NCBI GenBank assembly: GCA_018052705.1
Contig: JAGPMW010000018.1
Location: forward strand, 1 to 47,400
Source of the DNA: Selenomonas sp.
GTDB lineage: Bacteria > Bacillota > Negativicutes > Selenomonadales > Selenomonadaceae
Length of the DNA stretch: 47,400 nt
Reading direction: 5' to 3'
Part shown: positions 8,099 to 16,855 of the stretch, piece by piece
Layout of the letters: every line of letters begins with the position of its first letter
How positions within the stretch are numbered: the stretch's first letter is position 1
The notes under the pieces: generated by a model
Seen by the model: only the letters and a program-made list of their open reading frames with translations
Database searches by the model: none
Told to the model about the DNA's origin: nothing
Translations under genes and position numbers: made by a program

Positions 8099-8689
8099 AT
8101 GATTATTCTGGCGTCTGGTTCGCCACGGCGAAAAGAACTTCTGGAGCAGATAGGAGCCAGTTTTCAGGTGGTGGTTAGTGATGCCGCGGAGGAAAGCGGC
8201 AATGTACTGCCTCCTGAAGAGCTGGTGGAGAGGAATGCCACAGCCAAGGCCTCGGCTGTAGCTGCGATTCGGCCGGGACTGCCGGTACTGGGCGCAGATA
8301 CGGTCGTGTCTCTGAATGGGCATACCTATGGAAAACCGTGTGACAGTGAAGATGCGTGCAATATGCTGCGGCGTCTTTCCGGGCACAGCCATCAGGTTTC
8401 GACCGGGCTGGCTTTGATCCTGGATGGGCGGATGTATACGGCCGTAGTGACGACAGAGGTCCGGTTTGATGTGTTGTCAGAGGAGGATATTGCTGCCTAT
8501 GTGGCTACGGAGGAACCGATGGATAAGGCTGGAGCTTATGCGATTCAGGGGCGCGCGGCGGTGTTCATCAAGGGAATCCATGGATCGTATTCGAATGTCG
8601 TGGGGCTGCCGCTCCATGCTGTGACACGGCTTGCTAGAAAGGCAGGCGTCGATTTATATGACAATCATGGTGAGGGATCTGCCGGCTGA
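8099..8689 (+). CDS. maf: Maf family nucleotide pyrophosphatase (house-cleaning)
   Basis: 196 aa. Maf proteins hydrolyse dTTP/UTP and modified nucleoside triphosphates to monophosphates. The signature LASGSPRRKELL opens the protein, followed by GADTVV, the KP motif of GKPCDSEDA, STGLAL, and a closing AGAYAIQGRAA segment. The latter, with the SPRR form, is typical of the YhdE-type dTTP/UTP branch. Two ATG codons are adjacent (8096 and 8099); AGGAGG at 8088-8093 is only 2 nt from the first and 5 nt from the second, so 8099 is chosen. Its 3' end overlaps the radC start by about 30 nt, which suggests translational coupling. Confidence 0.93.
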   Translation: MIILASGSPRRKELLEQIGASFQVVVSDAAEESGNVLPPEELVERNATAKASAVAAIRPGLPVLGADTVVSLNGHTYGKPCDSEDACNMLRRLSGHSHQVSTGLALILDGRMYTAVVTTEVRFDVLSEEDIAAYVATEEPMDKAGAYAIQGRAAVFIKGIHGSYSNVVGLPLHAVTRLARKAGVDLYDNHGEGSAG

Positions 8690-9347
8690 GGAACGGCCAA
8701 GAGAAAAACTGCTGCGGTCCGGGGCAGCTGCCCTGAGCAATGTAGAACTGCTGGCTGTCTTATTGCGCACGGGAACTCGGCAGCAGTCGGTTTTGCGGGT
8801 TTCGGAGGAAGTGTTGGCGCACTATAAGGATCGCGGGATTTCGGGAATCGTGCATATGGCTCCGGCAGAACTCAGCCAGATTAACGGGGTTGGTCTGGCT
8901 AAGGCTGCGTCGATTATGGCGGCTGTGGAGCTGGGCCGCCGGCTTTCGCAGGCTGCTGCGGCACGGATTGAGGTCGTTCATGGGCCGGAAGATGCGGCGC
9001 ATTATGCGATGCCGCGATTTCGTTTTGAACAGCGGGAGCATTTTGCTGTGCTGCTGCTCAATACCAAGAATCATATCCTTGGTATGCCGGAGATATCCGT
9101 TGGCAGTCTGTCGGCTTCTGTTGTCCATCCCCGTGAGGTGTTTCGCGAGGCAATCAACTATGCAGCTGCTGCGATGATCCTGCTGCACAATCATCCGAGT
9201 GGCGATCCGTCGCCGAGCCGGGAGGATCTTGCTGTGACGAGTCGGCTGGTAAAGGCCGGAAAGATTATGGATATTGAGGTGCTCGACCATATTATCCTTG
9301 GAGATCAGCGCTTTTTGAGCCTGAAAGAGAAGGGTTTTCTGTCCTAA
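8658..9347 (+). CDS. radC: RadC family JAB-domain protein
   Basis: 229 aa from ATG 8658. An N-terminal helix-hairpin-helix-like region at about 20-95 (INGVGLAKAA is the hairpin) precedes the JAB/MPN domain. The zinc-site motif is intact: HNHPSGDP at 177-184 with Asp190. RadC was named for DNA repair, but that role is doubtful; the family is a predicted metallo-isopeptidase or nuclease of unknown substrate. The open frame reaches back to a TTG at 8631 and there is another ATG at 8667; none has a clear ribosome site, fitting coupling to the overlapping maf gene. Sits between maf and mreB as in many Firmicutes. Confidence 0.9.
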   Translation: MTIMVRDLPAEERPREKLLRSGAAALSNVELLAVLLRTGTRQQSVLRVSEEVLAHYKDRGISGIVHMAPAELSQINGVGLAKAASIMAAVELGRRLSQAAAARIEVVHGPEDAAHYAMPRFRFEQREHFAVLLLNTKNHILGMPEISVGSLSASVVHPREVFREAINYAAAAMILLHNHPSGDPSPSREDLAVTSRLVKAGKIMDIEVLDHIILGDQRFLSLKEKGFLS

Positions 9348-9390
9348 AGGAGACTTTGCATATTTTAATGCAGGAAATCTATATTTTCCC

Positions 9391-9420
9391 ATTACAAACG
9401 CCATGGACTTGTGCTACAAT
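9391..9420 (+). promoter_or_regulatory. Candidate mreB promoter
   Basis: ATTACA (9391-9396) and TACAAT (9415-9420) with an 18-nt spacer lie in the 160-nt gap between radC and mreB. The gap has no other visible feature and no terminator after radC, so read-through is also possible. Confidence 0.4.
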
Positions 9421-9507
9421 AAGATTGCTGTTTATAAATGCAGGTAAAAACGCTGTTGCAGTATGGCAATGGCTTAGTTAGAGTTCTGAAGGGAGTTTTA
9501 CGGTAAA

Positions 9508-10548
9508 ATGTGGAGTCTGTTTGGTGGTTTGTCACACGATATGGGTATTGACCTTGGTACGGCTAATACACTAGTACATGTAAAGGGCAGAGGGATTGTC
9601 CTGCGTGAACCGTCGGTTGTGGCAATCAAAAGCGATACGGGAGACGTACTGGCTGTTGGCGAGGAAGCAAAGCAGATGATCGGCCGTACGCCGGGCAACA
9701 TCGTGGCCATTCGTCCGATGAAGGATGGTGTTATTGCGGACTTCGATGTGACGCAGGCTATGCTGAAGTATTTTATCCGCAAGGCCATGAATACGAAGTC
9801 ATTTGTCCGCCCGCGGGTGGTGGTTGGTGTGCCGTCTGGCGTAACGGAAGTTGAAAAACGTGCGGTTATTGATGCAGCACAGCAGGCTGGTGCCCGTGAG
9901 GCTTATCTGATTGAGGAGCCGATGGCGGCTGCTATCGGTGCTGGCCTGCCCGTTGAAGAAGCGACAGGCAGCATGGTTGTCGATATCGGCGGCGGCACGA
10001 CGGAGATTGCGGTTATCTCGCTGGGGGGGATTGTAACGAGCCGTTCGATCCGCATCGGTGGTGATGAGATGGATACGGCGATCGTGCAGTATATCAAACG
10101 TATGTATAATCTGATGATTGGTGAGCGTACGGCCGAGGCGATCAAGATCACGGTTGGTACGGCTATCGTGACGCCGGATACGGACCGGACGATGGATATT
10201 CGTGGACGCGATCTCGTGAGCGGCTTGCCGAAGACGCTGACAATTCAGGCGAAGGAGATCCGTGAGGCGCTCAATGAGCCTATTTTCAAGATCATTGATG
10301 CGGTCAAGGGAACGCTCGAGAAGACGCCGCCAGAGCTGGCAGCTGATGTCATGGATCATGGAATCATGATGACGGGCGGCGGCGCTCTGCTGACGAATCT
10401 TGATCAGCTGTTATCGCATGAGACCGGGATGCCGGTTCTCGTGTCTGAGGATGCCTTGTCCTGTGTCGGCGAGGGTACGGGCAAGTCGCTGGAGAATATT
10501 GAACTCCTGAAGCGTGTAGTAATGACGTCGAAGAAGTTGAGACAATAA
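9508..10548 (+). CDS. mreB: Rod-shape determining actin homologue MreB
   Basis: 346 aa, standard length. Actin-fold ATPase that forms membrane-bound filaments guiding side-wall synthesis. The phosphate-1 loop GIDLGTANT is at 13-21; the phosphate-2 loop appears as [14 protein letters not shown] and the adenosine motif as MTGGGALL. The N-terminal MWSLFGG is a plausible amphipathic membrane anchor. A GAAGGGAG site lies upstream. The TAA stop overlaps the mreC ATG by one base, so the two are coupled. Confidence 0.97.
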   Translation: MWSLFGGLSHDMGIDLGTANTLVHVKGRGIVLREPSVVAIKSDTGDVLAVGEEAKQMIGRTPGNIVAIRPMKDGVIADFDVTQAMLKYFIRKAMNTKSFVRPRVVVGVPSGVTEVEKRAVIDAAQQAGAREAYLIEEPMAAAIGAGLPVEEATGSMVVDIGGGTTEIAVISLGGIVTSRSIRIGGDEMDTAIVQYIKRMYNLMIGERTAEAIKITVGTAIVTPDTDRTMDIRGRDLVSGLPKTLTIQAKEIREALNEPIFKIIDAVKGTLEKTPPELAADVMDHGIMMTGGGALLTNLDQLLSHETGMPVLVSEDALSCVGEGTGKSLENIELLKRVVMTSKKLRQ

Positions 10549-11498
10549 TGAGCAACCGCGTAAGAAGAGATAAGAATTCAAATCGAAAATTATGGGCAAT
10601 GCTCTTCGTCGTGGTCAGTCTCTTCTGTGTCATTTTCTTTGCCGCTCGCGGACGTTTCCAGGTACCGGTGAGCAGCCAGACGGTCTCGCTGGTGCTCTCA
10701 CCGTTTCAGCAGGCTGTTTCCTGGGTCGGTGGGCAGCTCGCCTATGTGACCGGCAATGTCTGGGATATTGCCACTGTGCATGAGCAGAACAAGATGCTTC
10801 GCAATGAAGTGGAACAGCTGCGCGTGCAGAATCTGCAGGCCAGTGAAGCCATGGCGGAGAATGAGCGCCTGCGGACGCTTCTCGGATATCGCCAGATGGC
10901 TACCCAGTTTGATATGGTTGCAGCCAGAGTCATTGGTCGTGAGTCGGCAACCTGGTCCCGGATGATCGTTATCAACCGGGGCAGACAGGATGGCGTGGAT
11001 GTGGATATGGCTGTGGTGACGCAGGCCGGGCTGGTCGGTCATGTGGTCGAAGCAGGCTGGAATTCATCGAAGGTGCAGTTGATCCTGGATCCGCGATCTT
11101 CGGTCGGGACATTGGTACAGCGGGCGGAATCGCGCGTTGCGGGTATTGTTCAGGGGGATTTGGATAATCCGACGATGCCGCAGATGGTCAATATTCCGAA
11201 GAATGCGGATGTGGTCGAGGGGGATGTCATCGTGACGTCCGGGTTTGGCGGCCTATATCCGAAAGGACTGGTCGTTGGGCTGATCTCATCGTTGCAGAAT
11301 GATGCGGGGGGGCTCCTGAAGATTGGTATTATGGAGCCAGCGGTGGACTTCCAGAAGCTGGAGGATGTCATGGTCATTACGGCATCGCGTGAGGCACCGC
11401 CAGATCCAATACAGCCCCCTAAGCAGACACCGGGGACTGAAACCGATCCGGCTGCGCAGGCGGCCGCCGCGAAGGCTGCGGCTGAGGAGGCTCAGTGA
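10548..11498 (+). CDS. mreC: Rod-shape protein MreC
   Basis: 316 aa. Short cytoplasmic N-terminus, one membrane span at about 15-33 (LWAMLFVVVSLFCVIFFA), a coiled coil at about 75-110 (EQNKMLRNEVEQLRVQN), then the double beta-barrel MreC domain to about 280. The final ~40 residues are a Pro/Ala-rich low-complexity tail. Acts outside the membrane and links MreB and RodA-PBP2. Start overlaps mreB and the stop overlaps mreD. Confidence 0.95.
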   Translation: MSNRVRRDKNSNRKLWAMLFVVVSLFCVIFFAARGRFQVPVSSQTVSLVLSPFQQAVSWVGGQLAYVTGNVWDIATVHEQNKMLRNEVEQLRVQNLQASEAMAENERLRTLLGYRQMATQFDMVAARVIGRESATWSRMIVINRGRQDGVDVDMAVVTQAGLVGHVVEAGWNSSKVQLILDPRSSVGTLVQRAESRVAGIVQGDLDNPTMPQMVNIPKNADVVEGDVIVTSGFGGLYPKGLVVGLISSLQNDAGGLLKIGIMEPAVDFQKLEDVMVITASREAPPDPIQPPKQTPGTETDPAAQAAAAKAAAEEAQ

Positions 11499-11998
11499 TG
11501 AAGCAGTTTGGAAGTCTGGCCGCATTTACCGCGGGGCTCTATGTCCTGCAGACCTCGTTGCTGCCTTTGATTGCCTATCGGGGAATTAGCCCAGATCTTA
11601 TGCTGCTCCTGACAGTATCGTTCGCGTTCCTGCGCGGCGCCCGTCAGGGCAGCCTGTTGGGCTTTTTGACTGGATTGATGCAGGATCTGTCTACAGGAAC
11701 ATTCCTGGGCACGAATGCGTTTACGCATCTGCTGCTGGGGTTGGTCTGTGGCCATTTTTCAGACCGGGTATTCAAGGAACAGTTTTTTCTGCCCGTGCTG
11801 GCATCGTTGGTGGCGACCACAGCCAACTATTTTATTTTAGCGTTACTTATGGTATTATTAGGGTATCGCTTTAATCCGGTGAGCAACGTGCAGGCAATGC
11901 TGCTGCCGATGCTCATCTATCAGCTCGCGTTTGCCTATCCAGTTCATCGTCTGACGTATGTGCTGGATAAGAAACTCAGCGAAAAAGAGAAACATTGA
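11498..11998 (+). CDS. mreD: Rod-shape membrane protein MreD
   Basis: 166 aa with five or six hydrophobic spans and the typical GFLTGLMQDLSTG motif near residue 60, where MreD proteins carry a conserved G-x-x-x-D. Partner of MreC in the elongation machine. GAGGAGG at 11484-11490 is 7 nt from ATG 11498, a better fit than the in-frame GTG at 11495. The ATG overlaps the mreC TGA. Confidence 0.93.
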   Translation: MKQFGSLAAFTAGLYVLQTSLLPLIAYRGISPDLMLLLTVSFAFLRGARQGSLLGFLTGLMQDLSTGTFLGTNAFTHLLLGLVCGHFSDRVFKEQFFLPVLASLVATTANYFILALLMVLLGYRFNPVSNVQAMLLPMLIYQLAFAYPVHRLTYVLDKKLSEKEKH

Positions 11999-12000
11999 TT

Positions 12001-12023
12001 AAGGCACCTTGCGGGGTGCCTTT
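12001..12023 (+). terminator. Hairpin with short T-run between mreD and mrdA
   Basis: Arms AAGGCACC (12001-12008) and GGTGCCTT (12015-12022), but only three T follow before a C. Probably a leaky terminator or an RNA-end stabiliser, since mrdA begins 21 nt later. Confidence 0.5.
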
Positions 12024-12043
12024 CGTTATGGGAGAGATACTAC

Positions 12044-13849
12044 TTGGTCGAAAATGATGAATTTGGCGGCCGGCTGAAGGTGCTGGGCTGGCTGTCTGTT
12101 CTGGTAATTGCCGTACTCATCGCGCGGGCAGGTTACCTGCAGATCTATGATGGAGAATATTATGCAGAACTGGCAGAGGGCAACCGTATCCGGATTATTC
12201 CGTCGATGGCGCCTCGCGGTACGTTCTTTGACCGGAATGGTGAGCTCCTGGTGCAGAATCGTCCAGGGTTTACCGTATCCCTGCTGCCTTTGACAGCACC
12301 GATATCTGATGACGTGATTCAGCGATTGTCGGATCTAATTAAGGTGCCTGTGGATGAAATCCACACCAAGATTGCAGCCCACATCGGTTTTGATCCGATC
12401 CGCATCAAAGCGGATGTCACGCCGGATATTGTGACGATTATCGAGGAACAGAAGAGCAACTATCCTGGAGTAGTCATTGAGGTACAACCGATTCGCGATT
12501 ATATGAATAAACAGGAAGCGGCTCACACCTATGGTTACGTCAGTGAAATTAATGACGCAGAACTGGAAAAAAAGAAGTCTGAGGGCTATAAGACCGGGGA
12601 CATCATCGGCAAGTTTGGACTGGAAAAGGTATACGACAAAGAACTGCGGGGCGAGAATGGCGGGCAGCAGGTGGAGGTCGATGTATCGGGCAAGCCAGTT
12701 CAGATTATCGGTCGTAAAAACCCAGTGCCGGGAGATGACTTGTATCTGACGATAGACAATAATCTGCAGAAGGCGGCGGAAAAGGCCGTTGATGAGCAGC
12801 TTAAGTTGATCCATGCCCATGCGGCGGCGGCGGTGGCATTGAATCCGCAGACGGGGGAGATCCTCGCGATTGTCAGCCGACCGGCGTTCGATCCCAACCT
12901 GTTTGCCCATGGTATTTCCTCCAAGGACTGGAACGCACTCAATAATAATCCATATCATCCGATGGACAATAAGGCTATCACGGGGGAGTATCCGCCGGGA
13001 TCGACATTTAAGATCGTCACGGGTACAGCCGCCTTGACTGAGGGGGTAGTTACACCGGATGAGATCATCTTCGATAGCGGGCACCACTGGATTATCCCCA
13101 AGGGAAATTCTGGCGGTGAGGCACTGGGACCAATCAATTTCCGGCAGGCCACGGCCCATTCGGATAATGTCTATTTCTATGAGATGGGTAATCGTCTGGG
13201 AATTGACCGGCTCGAGAAGTATGCCCGGATGTTTGGTCTGGGGCAGCGGACCGGAATCGATCTGCCCTATGAGGCCGATGGACTGGTTGCGAACCGCCGC
13301 TATAAGGCGAAAAATTTCGAAGATGGGGAATGGTATCTGTCGGAGACGTTCGATGCGGCCATCGGCCAGGGATTCAACCTGGTTACTCCCTTGCAGGCAG
13401 CGATGGTCATGGGCGAGATTGCAGCGGATGGTAAGCGGTACAGGCCGCATGTCGTGAGCAAGATTGTTGCGCCTGACGGCACTATCGTAAAAGATTTTCA
13501 GCCGGAACTCCTGTCGACGCTTGATGTCAGTCCGGATGTTATCAAACTGGTTCAGCAGGGATTGCATGATGTTACGGTTTATGGTACCGCAGCATCATCA
13601 TTCAAGGGGTTCAACATTCCGATTGCCGGTAAGACGGGGACGGCCGAGAACCCGCATGGCCGTGACCATGGGTGGTTCGTGGCTTACGGTCCGTTCGATA
13701 ATCCGAATATTGTCGTGGCGGTTATCGTCGAGCAGGGAGGCTTCGGCGCGCAGTCAGCTGTGCCAATTGGCCGCAAGATACTGGAAGCCTGGTTTGGTGT
13801 GAACCAGCCGGATACAGCAGCTGCTGCTGCATCCCAGCCAAAACAATGA
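12044..13849 (+). CDS. mrdA: Penicillin-binding protein 2 (elongation transpeptidase)
   Basis: 601 aa from TTG, with GGGAGAG 7 nt upstream. One membrane span near residues 10-28, then the PBP dimerisation domain (MAPRGTFFDRNGELLVQN) and the transpeptidase domain. Catalytic motifs are intact: STFK at 320-323 (nucleophile Ser320), SDN at 373-375 and KTGT at 530-533. It cross-links new side-wall peptidoglycan with RodA. The C-terminus ends in an Ala-rich tail. It follows mreBCD and precedes minCDE and rodA, so it is the elongation enzyme rather than the septal one; no septal PBP occurs in this window. Confidence 0.95.
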   Translation: MVENDEFGGRLKVLGWLSVLVIAVLIARAGYLQIYDGEYYAELAEGNRIRIIPSMAPRGTFFDRNGELLVQNRPGFTVSLLPLTAPISDDVIQRLSDLIKVPVDEIHTKIAAHIGFDPIRIKADVTPDIVTIIEEQKSNYPGVVIEVQPIRDYMNKQEAAHTYGYVSEINDAELEKKKSEGYKTGDIIGKFGLEKVYDKELRGENGGQQVEVDVSGKPVQIIGRKNPVPGDDLYLTIDNNLQKAAEKAVDEQLKLIHAHAAAAVALNPQTGEILAIVSRPAFDPNLFAHGISSKDWNALNNNPYHPMDNKAITGEYPPGSTFKIVTGTAALTEGVVTPDEIIFDSGHHWIIPKGNSGGEALGPINFRQATAHSDNVYFYEMGNRLGIDRLEKYARMFGLGQRTGIDLPYEADGLVANRRYKAKNFEDGEWYLSETFDAAIGQGFNLVTPLQAAMVMGEIAADGKRYRPHVVSKIVAPDGTIVKDFQPELLSTLDVSPDVIKLVQQGLHDVTVYGTAASSFKGFNIPIAGKTGTAENPHGRDHGWFVAYGPFDNPNIVVAVIVEQGGFGAQSAVPIGRKILEAWFGVNQPDTAAAAASQPKQ

Positions 13850-13901
13850 TCGGGACCGCTGATGCGGCTTGAAATAAAATTTTTACGAAACGAGGGCAGC
13901 C

Positions 13902-14573
13902 ATGAGTGAGGACATTGTAAAGATAAAAGGCAGCAAGTCTGGTCTTCAGCTAAGTTTCGCTGAAGATGCTTCCTATGAAGTCATCCGAAATGACATTCAG
14001 GAGAAGCTGGCATCAGGATCGGGGTTTTTCCTGCGTGGGACACTGGTTCAGATTCCGCGGGATGTGCTTACTGACAGCGAACGTGAGAAATTGCAGAAAC
14101 TGTTCCATGAGCATGGACTGATCTGCCGGGTTTTGAGTCCCGAAACTGAGCGGACTCCCTCGGCACAGGTACGGAAGGATGTCCAGCAGGAGCAGCAGGA
14201 GGCTGTGACAACAGCTGCCAGGGCCCAGGCTGCTAAGGAGAAGGCGCAGGAGATGGTCGTCATTAATCGTACATTGCGTGGTGGACAGGAAATCCGTACG
14301 AAAAGCTCCGTAATGGTATGCGGAAATGTGAATCCTGGTGCACAAATTATTGCAGGCGGCAGCATCGATATTCGTGGCACCTGCCGTGGGCTGGTCCATG
14401 CAGGTGCCTGGGGGGATAATACGGCGTTTATCATTGCCGACCACCTCGTACCCACCCAGATCCGGATTTCCAATCTGATTGCCCGGTCGCCGGACAAGAT
14501 GGAGATGGCTGACCGCGCCGAGCGCGCGTCAGTTAAGAATGGTCAGATCGTAATTGAACCGATAGAAAGGTAG
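13902..14573 (+). CDS. minC: Septum-site inhibitor MinC
   Basis: 223 aa. N-terminal FtsZ-inhibiting domain (about 1-100), a Gln/Ala-rich linker, and the C-terminal beta-helix domain (about 120-220) with the conserved RTLRGGQEI and GGSIDIRGTCRGLVHAGA repeats that bind MinD. It prevents FtsZ rings away from mid-cell. GAGGGCAG lies before the ATG. The stop codon overlaps the ribosome site of minD. Confidence 0.95.
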   Translation: MSEDIVKIKGSKSGLQLSFAEDASYEVIRNDIQEKLASGSGFFLRGTLVQIPRDVLTDSEREKLQKLFHEHGLICRVLSPETERTPSAQVRKDVQQEQQEAVTTAARAQAAKEKAQEMVVINRTLRGGQEIRTKSSVMVCGNVNPGAQIIAGGSIDIRGTCRGLVHAGAWGDNTAFIIADHLVPTQIRISNLIARSPDKMEMADRAERASVKNGQIVIEPIER

Positions 14574-14583
14574 GATTTTGGAT

Positions 14584-15372
14584 ATGAGTGAAATCTACGT
14601 AATTACCTCTGGTAAAGGCGGCGTCGGCAAGACTACGACAACGGCTAATCTGGGTATGGGGCTCGCCATGCGTGGCAAGAAGGTCGTCCTTGTGGATACC
14701 GATACCGGCTTGCGCAACCTTGATCTGCTGCTTGGGCTTGAAAATCGCATCATGTATGACCTTATTGATGTGACGGAGGGGCGTGTGGCATATAAAAAGG
14801 CACTGGTCCGGCACAAGAAGTTTGATAATCTGTTCTTGCTGCCAACTTCACAGGTTAAGGATAAGATGTCTGTAAATCCGGAACAGCTGGTAAAGTTGTG
14901 TGATGATCTGCGCCGGGAGTTTGACTATATCATTATTGATTGTCCAGCTGGTATTGAGCAGGGCTTCAAGACGGCTATAGCGGCTGCTGATGTGGCATTG
15001 GTTGTGACTATGCCAGAGATTTCGGCTGTTCGTGATGCCGACAAGATCATTGGCGAGTTGGGACGGGCCGATAAAGAGAACATTAAGCTGATCGTCAACC
15101 GTATCCGCCCGCAGATGGTGGAGAGTGGAGACATGCTCAATATGGACGATATCAATGATATCCTGTCACTGGAGTGCATCGGTCAGGTGCCGGATGATCT
15201 TACGGTCGTTACCAGCACAAATAAGGGTGAGCCGTGCATTACGATGGACGAATCGCAGGCAGGGCAGGCTTATCGCAATATTGTTGGTCGTATTCTCGGA
15301 GAGGATATTCCGTTCATGGAGTTCCCAAAAGAGGGATTCTGGGCGAAATTAAAGCGTGTGTTTGGCAAATAA
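14584..15372 (+). CDS. minD: Septum-site ATPase MinD
   Basis: 262 aa. The deviant Walker A GKGGVGKT is at 10-17, with the signature lysine K11; switch motif DTDTGLRNLD and Walker B-like IIIDCPAGIE follow. The C-terminus GFWAKLKRVFGK is the membrane-binding amphipathic helix. It oscillates with MinE and recruits MinC. AGGTAGGA at 14568-14575 is 8 nt from ATG 14584 and only 2 nt from the TTG at 14578, so the ATG is preferred. Confidence 0.97.
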   Translation: MSEIYVITSGKGGVGKTTTTANLGMGLAMRGKKVVLVDTDTGLRNLDLLLGLENRIMYDLIDVTEGRVAYKKALVRHKKFDNLFLLPTSQVKDKMSVNPEQLVKLCDDLRREFDYIIIDCPAGIEQGFKTAIAAADVALVVTMPEISAVRDADKIIGELGRADKENIKLIVNRIRPQMVESGDMLNMDDINDILSLECIGQVPDDLTVVTSTNKGEPCITMDESQAGQAYRNIVGRILGEDIPFMEFPKEGFWAKLKRVFGK

Positions 15373-15384
15373 GGAGGGATTCGT

Positions 15385-15657
15385 ATGTTGGATGCATTGA
15401 TGAAGATTTTTGGTAAGAAAGAACAGTCTGGCAAGATTGCCCGCGACCGCCTCAAGGTTGTGCTCATCCATGATCGTGCGAATATCTCCCCGGAAGTCAT
15501 GGAAAACCTGAAGAATGATATCATCAAGGTGATTTCCAACTATATGGAAATCAACCAGCAGGACATGGAGATTTCGCTGGCAGATGATGATGATTCTGTG
15601 GCATTGGTAGCCAATATCCCGGTCAGCCGTATGAGACACGATAAGGGCGAGCATTGA
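15385..15657 (+). CDS. minE: MinE topological specificity factor
   Basis: 90 aa. The N-terminal membrane-targeting helix (MLDALMKIFGKK) leads to the MinD-contact segment RDRLKVVLIHDRANISPEVM, with its conserved R-LK-VL-DR pattern, and then the beta-alpha-beta topological domain. It stimulates MinD ATPase and creates pole-to-pole oscillation. AAGGAGG lies before the ATG. Presence of MinE rather than DivIVA-MinJ fits a Negativicute. Confidence 0.95.
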   Translation: MLDALMKIFGKKEQSGKIARDRLKVVLIHDRANISPEVMENLKNDIIKVISNYMEINQQDMEISLADDDDSVALVANIPVSRMRHDKGEH

Positions 15658-15676
15658 GGAAAGATTCGATAGTATT

Positions 15677-16780
15677 ATGACAAAAAGTATATTACGCCGC
15701 ACGGACCTGACATTGGTAGCAGCCACAGTGGCCATCATCATCATGAGCCTTGTTATCATCGGCAGTGCGACTCATATCAACACCCCGAGTGATGACCGGT
15801 ATTGGTTCGTTGCCCGTCAGGGACTGTTTGCACTCGTGAATATCGGCGTTGCAGCGTTCCTGATGAACTTTGACTATAAGCTGCTGCAGGGGTATGGCAA
15901 TAAACTATATATATTCAATCTGATTATTCTGCTGGCTGTCATGGTAGTTGGGCAGTCTGCGCTGGGAGCCCAGCGCTGGATATCGATTGGACCCATCAGC
16001 ATCCAGCCTTCGGAGTTTTCGAAGATTATCATGATTGTCTCGCTGGCGACCATGCTGGAGGACAAGGTCGGGAAACTTAATACGCTGCATGATCTGCTGC
16101 CGGTAGCAGCCTATGTCGGTGTGCCGTTCCTATTGGTACTTAAGCAGCCGGATCTCGGGACGTCGCTGGTGTTCATGGCGATTTTCCTTGGCATGATCTT
16201 TGCCTGCGGTATTAATTTGAGGCTTTTGGGCGGGTTCTTTGCTGCTGGAGTGGCGATGCTGCCGGTCTTATGGCATTTCCTGAAGGACTACCAGAAAATG
16301 CGTATCACGGTTTTTATGGACCCGAATGTCGATCCGTTGGGGTCCGGTTATCACATTATCCAGTCGAAGATTGCGATTGGTTCGGGAATGCTGTTTGGCA
16401 AGGGGCTGTTTGAAGGAACGCAGAGTCAGCTGAACTTTCTGCCGGAGAATCATACCGACTTCATTTTTGCAGTTGTCGGTGAGGAGCTTGGCTTTATTGG
16501 CGTAGTGGTGCTGTTGTTGCTGTATCTGGTGATCTTGTGGCGCGCCATCCGGATTGCCAAGGATGCCAGTGATGTGTTTGGCCGGCTGCTGGCGGTCGGC
16601 ATCAGCTCGATGCTCGCGTTTCATGTGCTGGTCAATGTCGGTATGACACTAGGCATCATGCCGGTTACAGGAATTCCGCTGCCGCTCATGAGCTATGGTG
16701 TCAGCTCGCTGACAACCAATATCATGTCGATCGTGATTCTGCTGAATATTCAACAGCGAAAACAGAAATTGCTTTTTTAG
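15677..16780 (+). CDS. rodA: RodA SEDS peptidoglycan polymerase
   Basis: 367 aa with about 10 membrane spans. SEDS glycosyltransferase that polymerises lipid II with PBP2. RodA-type motifs: GAQRWISIGPISIQPSEF, KQPDLGTSLV (with the catalytic-region Asp), GSGYHIIQSKIAIGSG, and LPENHTDFIFAVVGEE. These fit RodA better than FtsW, as does the link to mrdA and mreBCD. Near the C-terminus the usual SYGGSS motif reads SYGVSS. It ends the morphogenesis block; a terminator follows. It is the only SEDS gene in the window. Confidence 0.93.
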   Translation: MTKSILRRTDLTLVAATVAIIIMSLVIIGSATHINTPSDDRYWFVARQGLFALVNIGVAAFLMNFDYKLLQGYGNKLYIFNLIILLAVMVVGQSALGAQRWISIGPISIQPSEFSKIIMIVSLATMLEDKVGKLNTLHDLLPVAAYVGVPFLLVLKQPDLGTSLVFMAIFLGMIFACGINLRLLGGFFAAGVAMLPVLWHFLKDYQKMRITVFMDPNVDPLGSGYHIIQSKIAIGSGMLFGKGLFEGTQSQLNFLPENHTDFIFAVVGEELGFIGVVVLLLLYLVILWRAIRIAKDASDVFGRLLAVGISSMLAFHVLVNVGMTLGIMPVTGIPLPLMSYGVSSLTTNIMSIVILLNIQQRKQKLLF

Positions 16781-16782
16781 GG

Positions 16783-16807
16783 AAAGGCTCCTGACCGGAG
16801 CCTTTCT
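16783..16807 (+). terminator. Intrinsic terminator after rodA
   Basis: Perfect 9-bp stem AAAGGCTCC (16783-16791) and GGAGCCTTT (16797-16805) with a 5-nt loop; the T-run is interrupted by a C. Confidence 0.75.
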
Positions 16808-16855
16808 TATATGTATAGGACCAATAAGTTGAGATGTATGGAGGAATAGAACGAA

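Noticed and set aside
12335..13567. Minus-strand open frame of 410 codons
   Set aside because: Opposite mrdA, which has all catalytic motifs in the plus frame.
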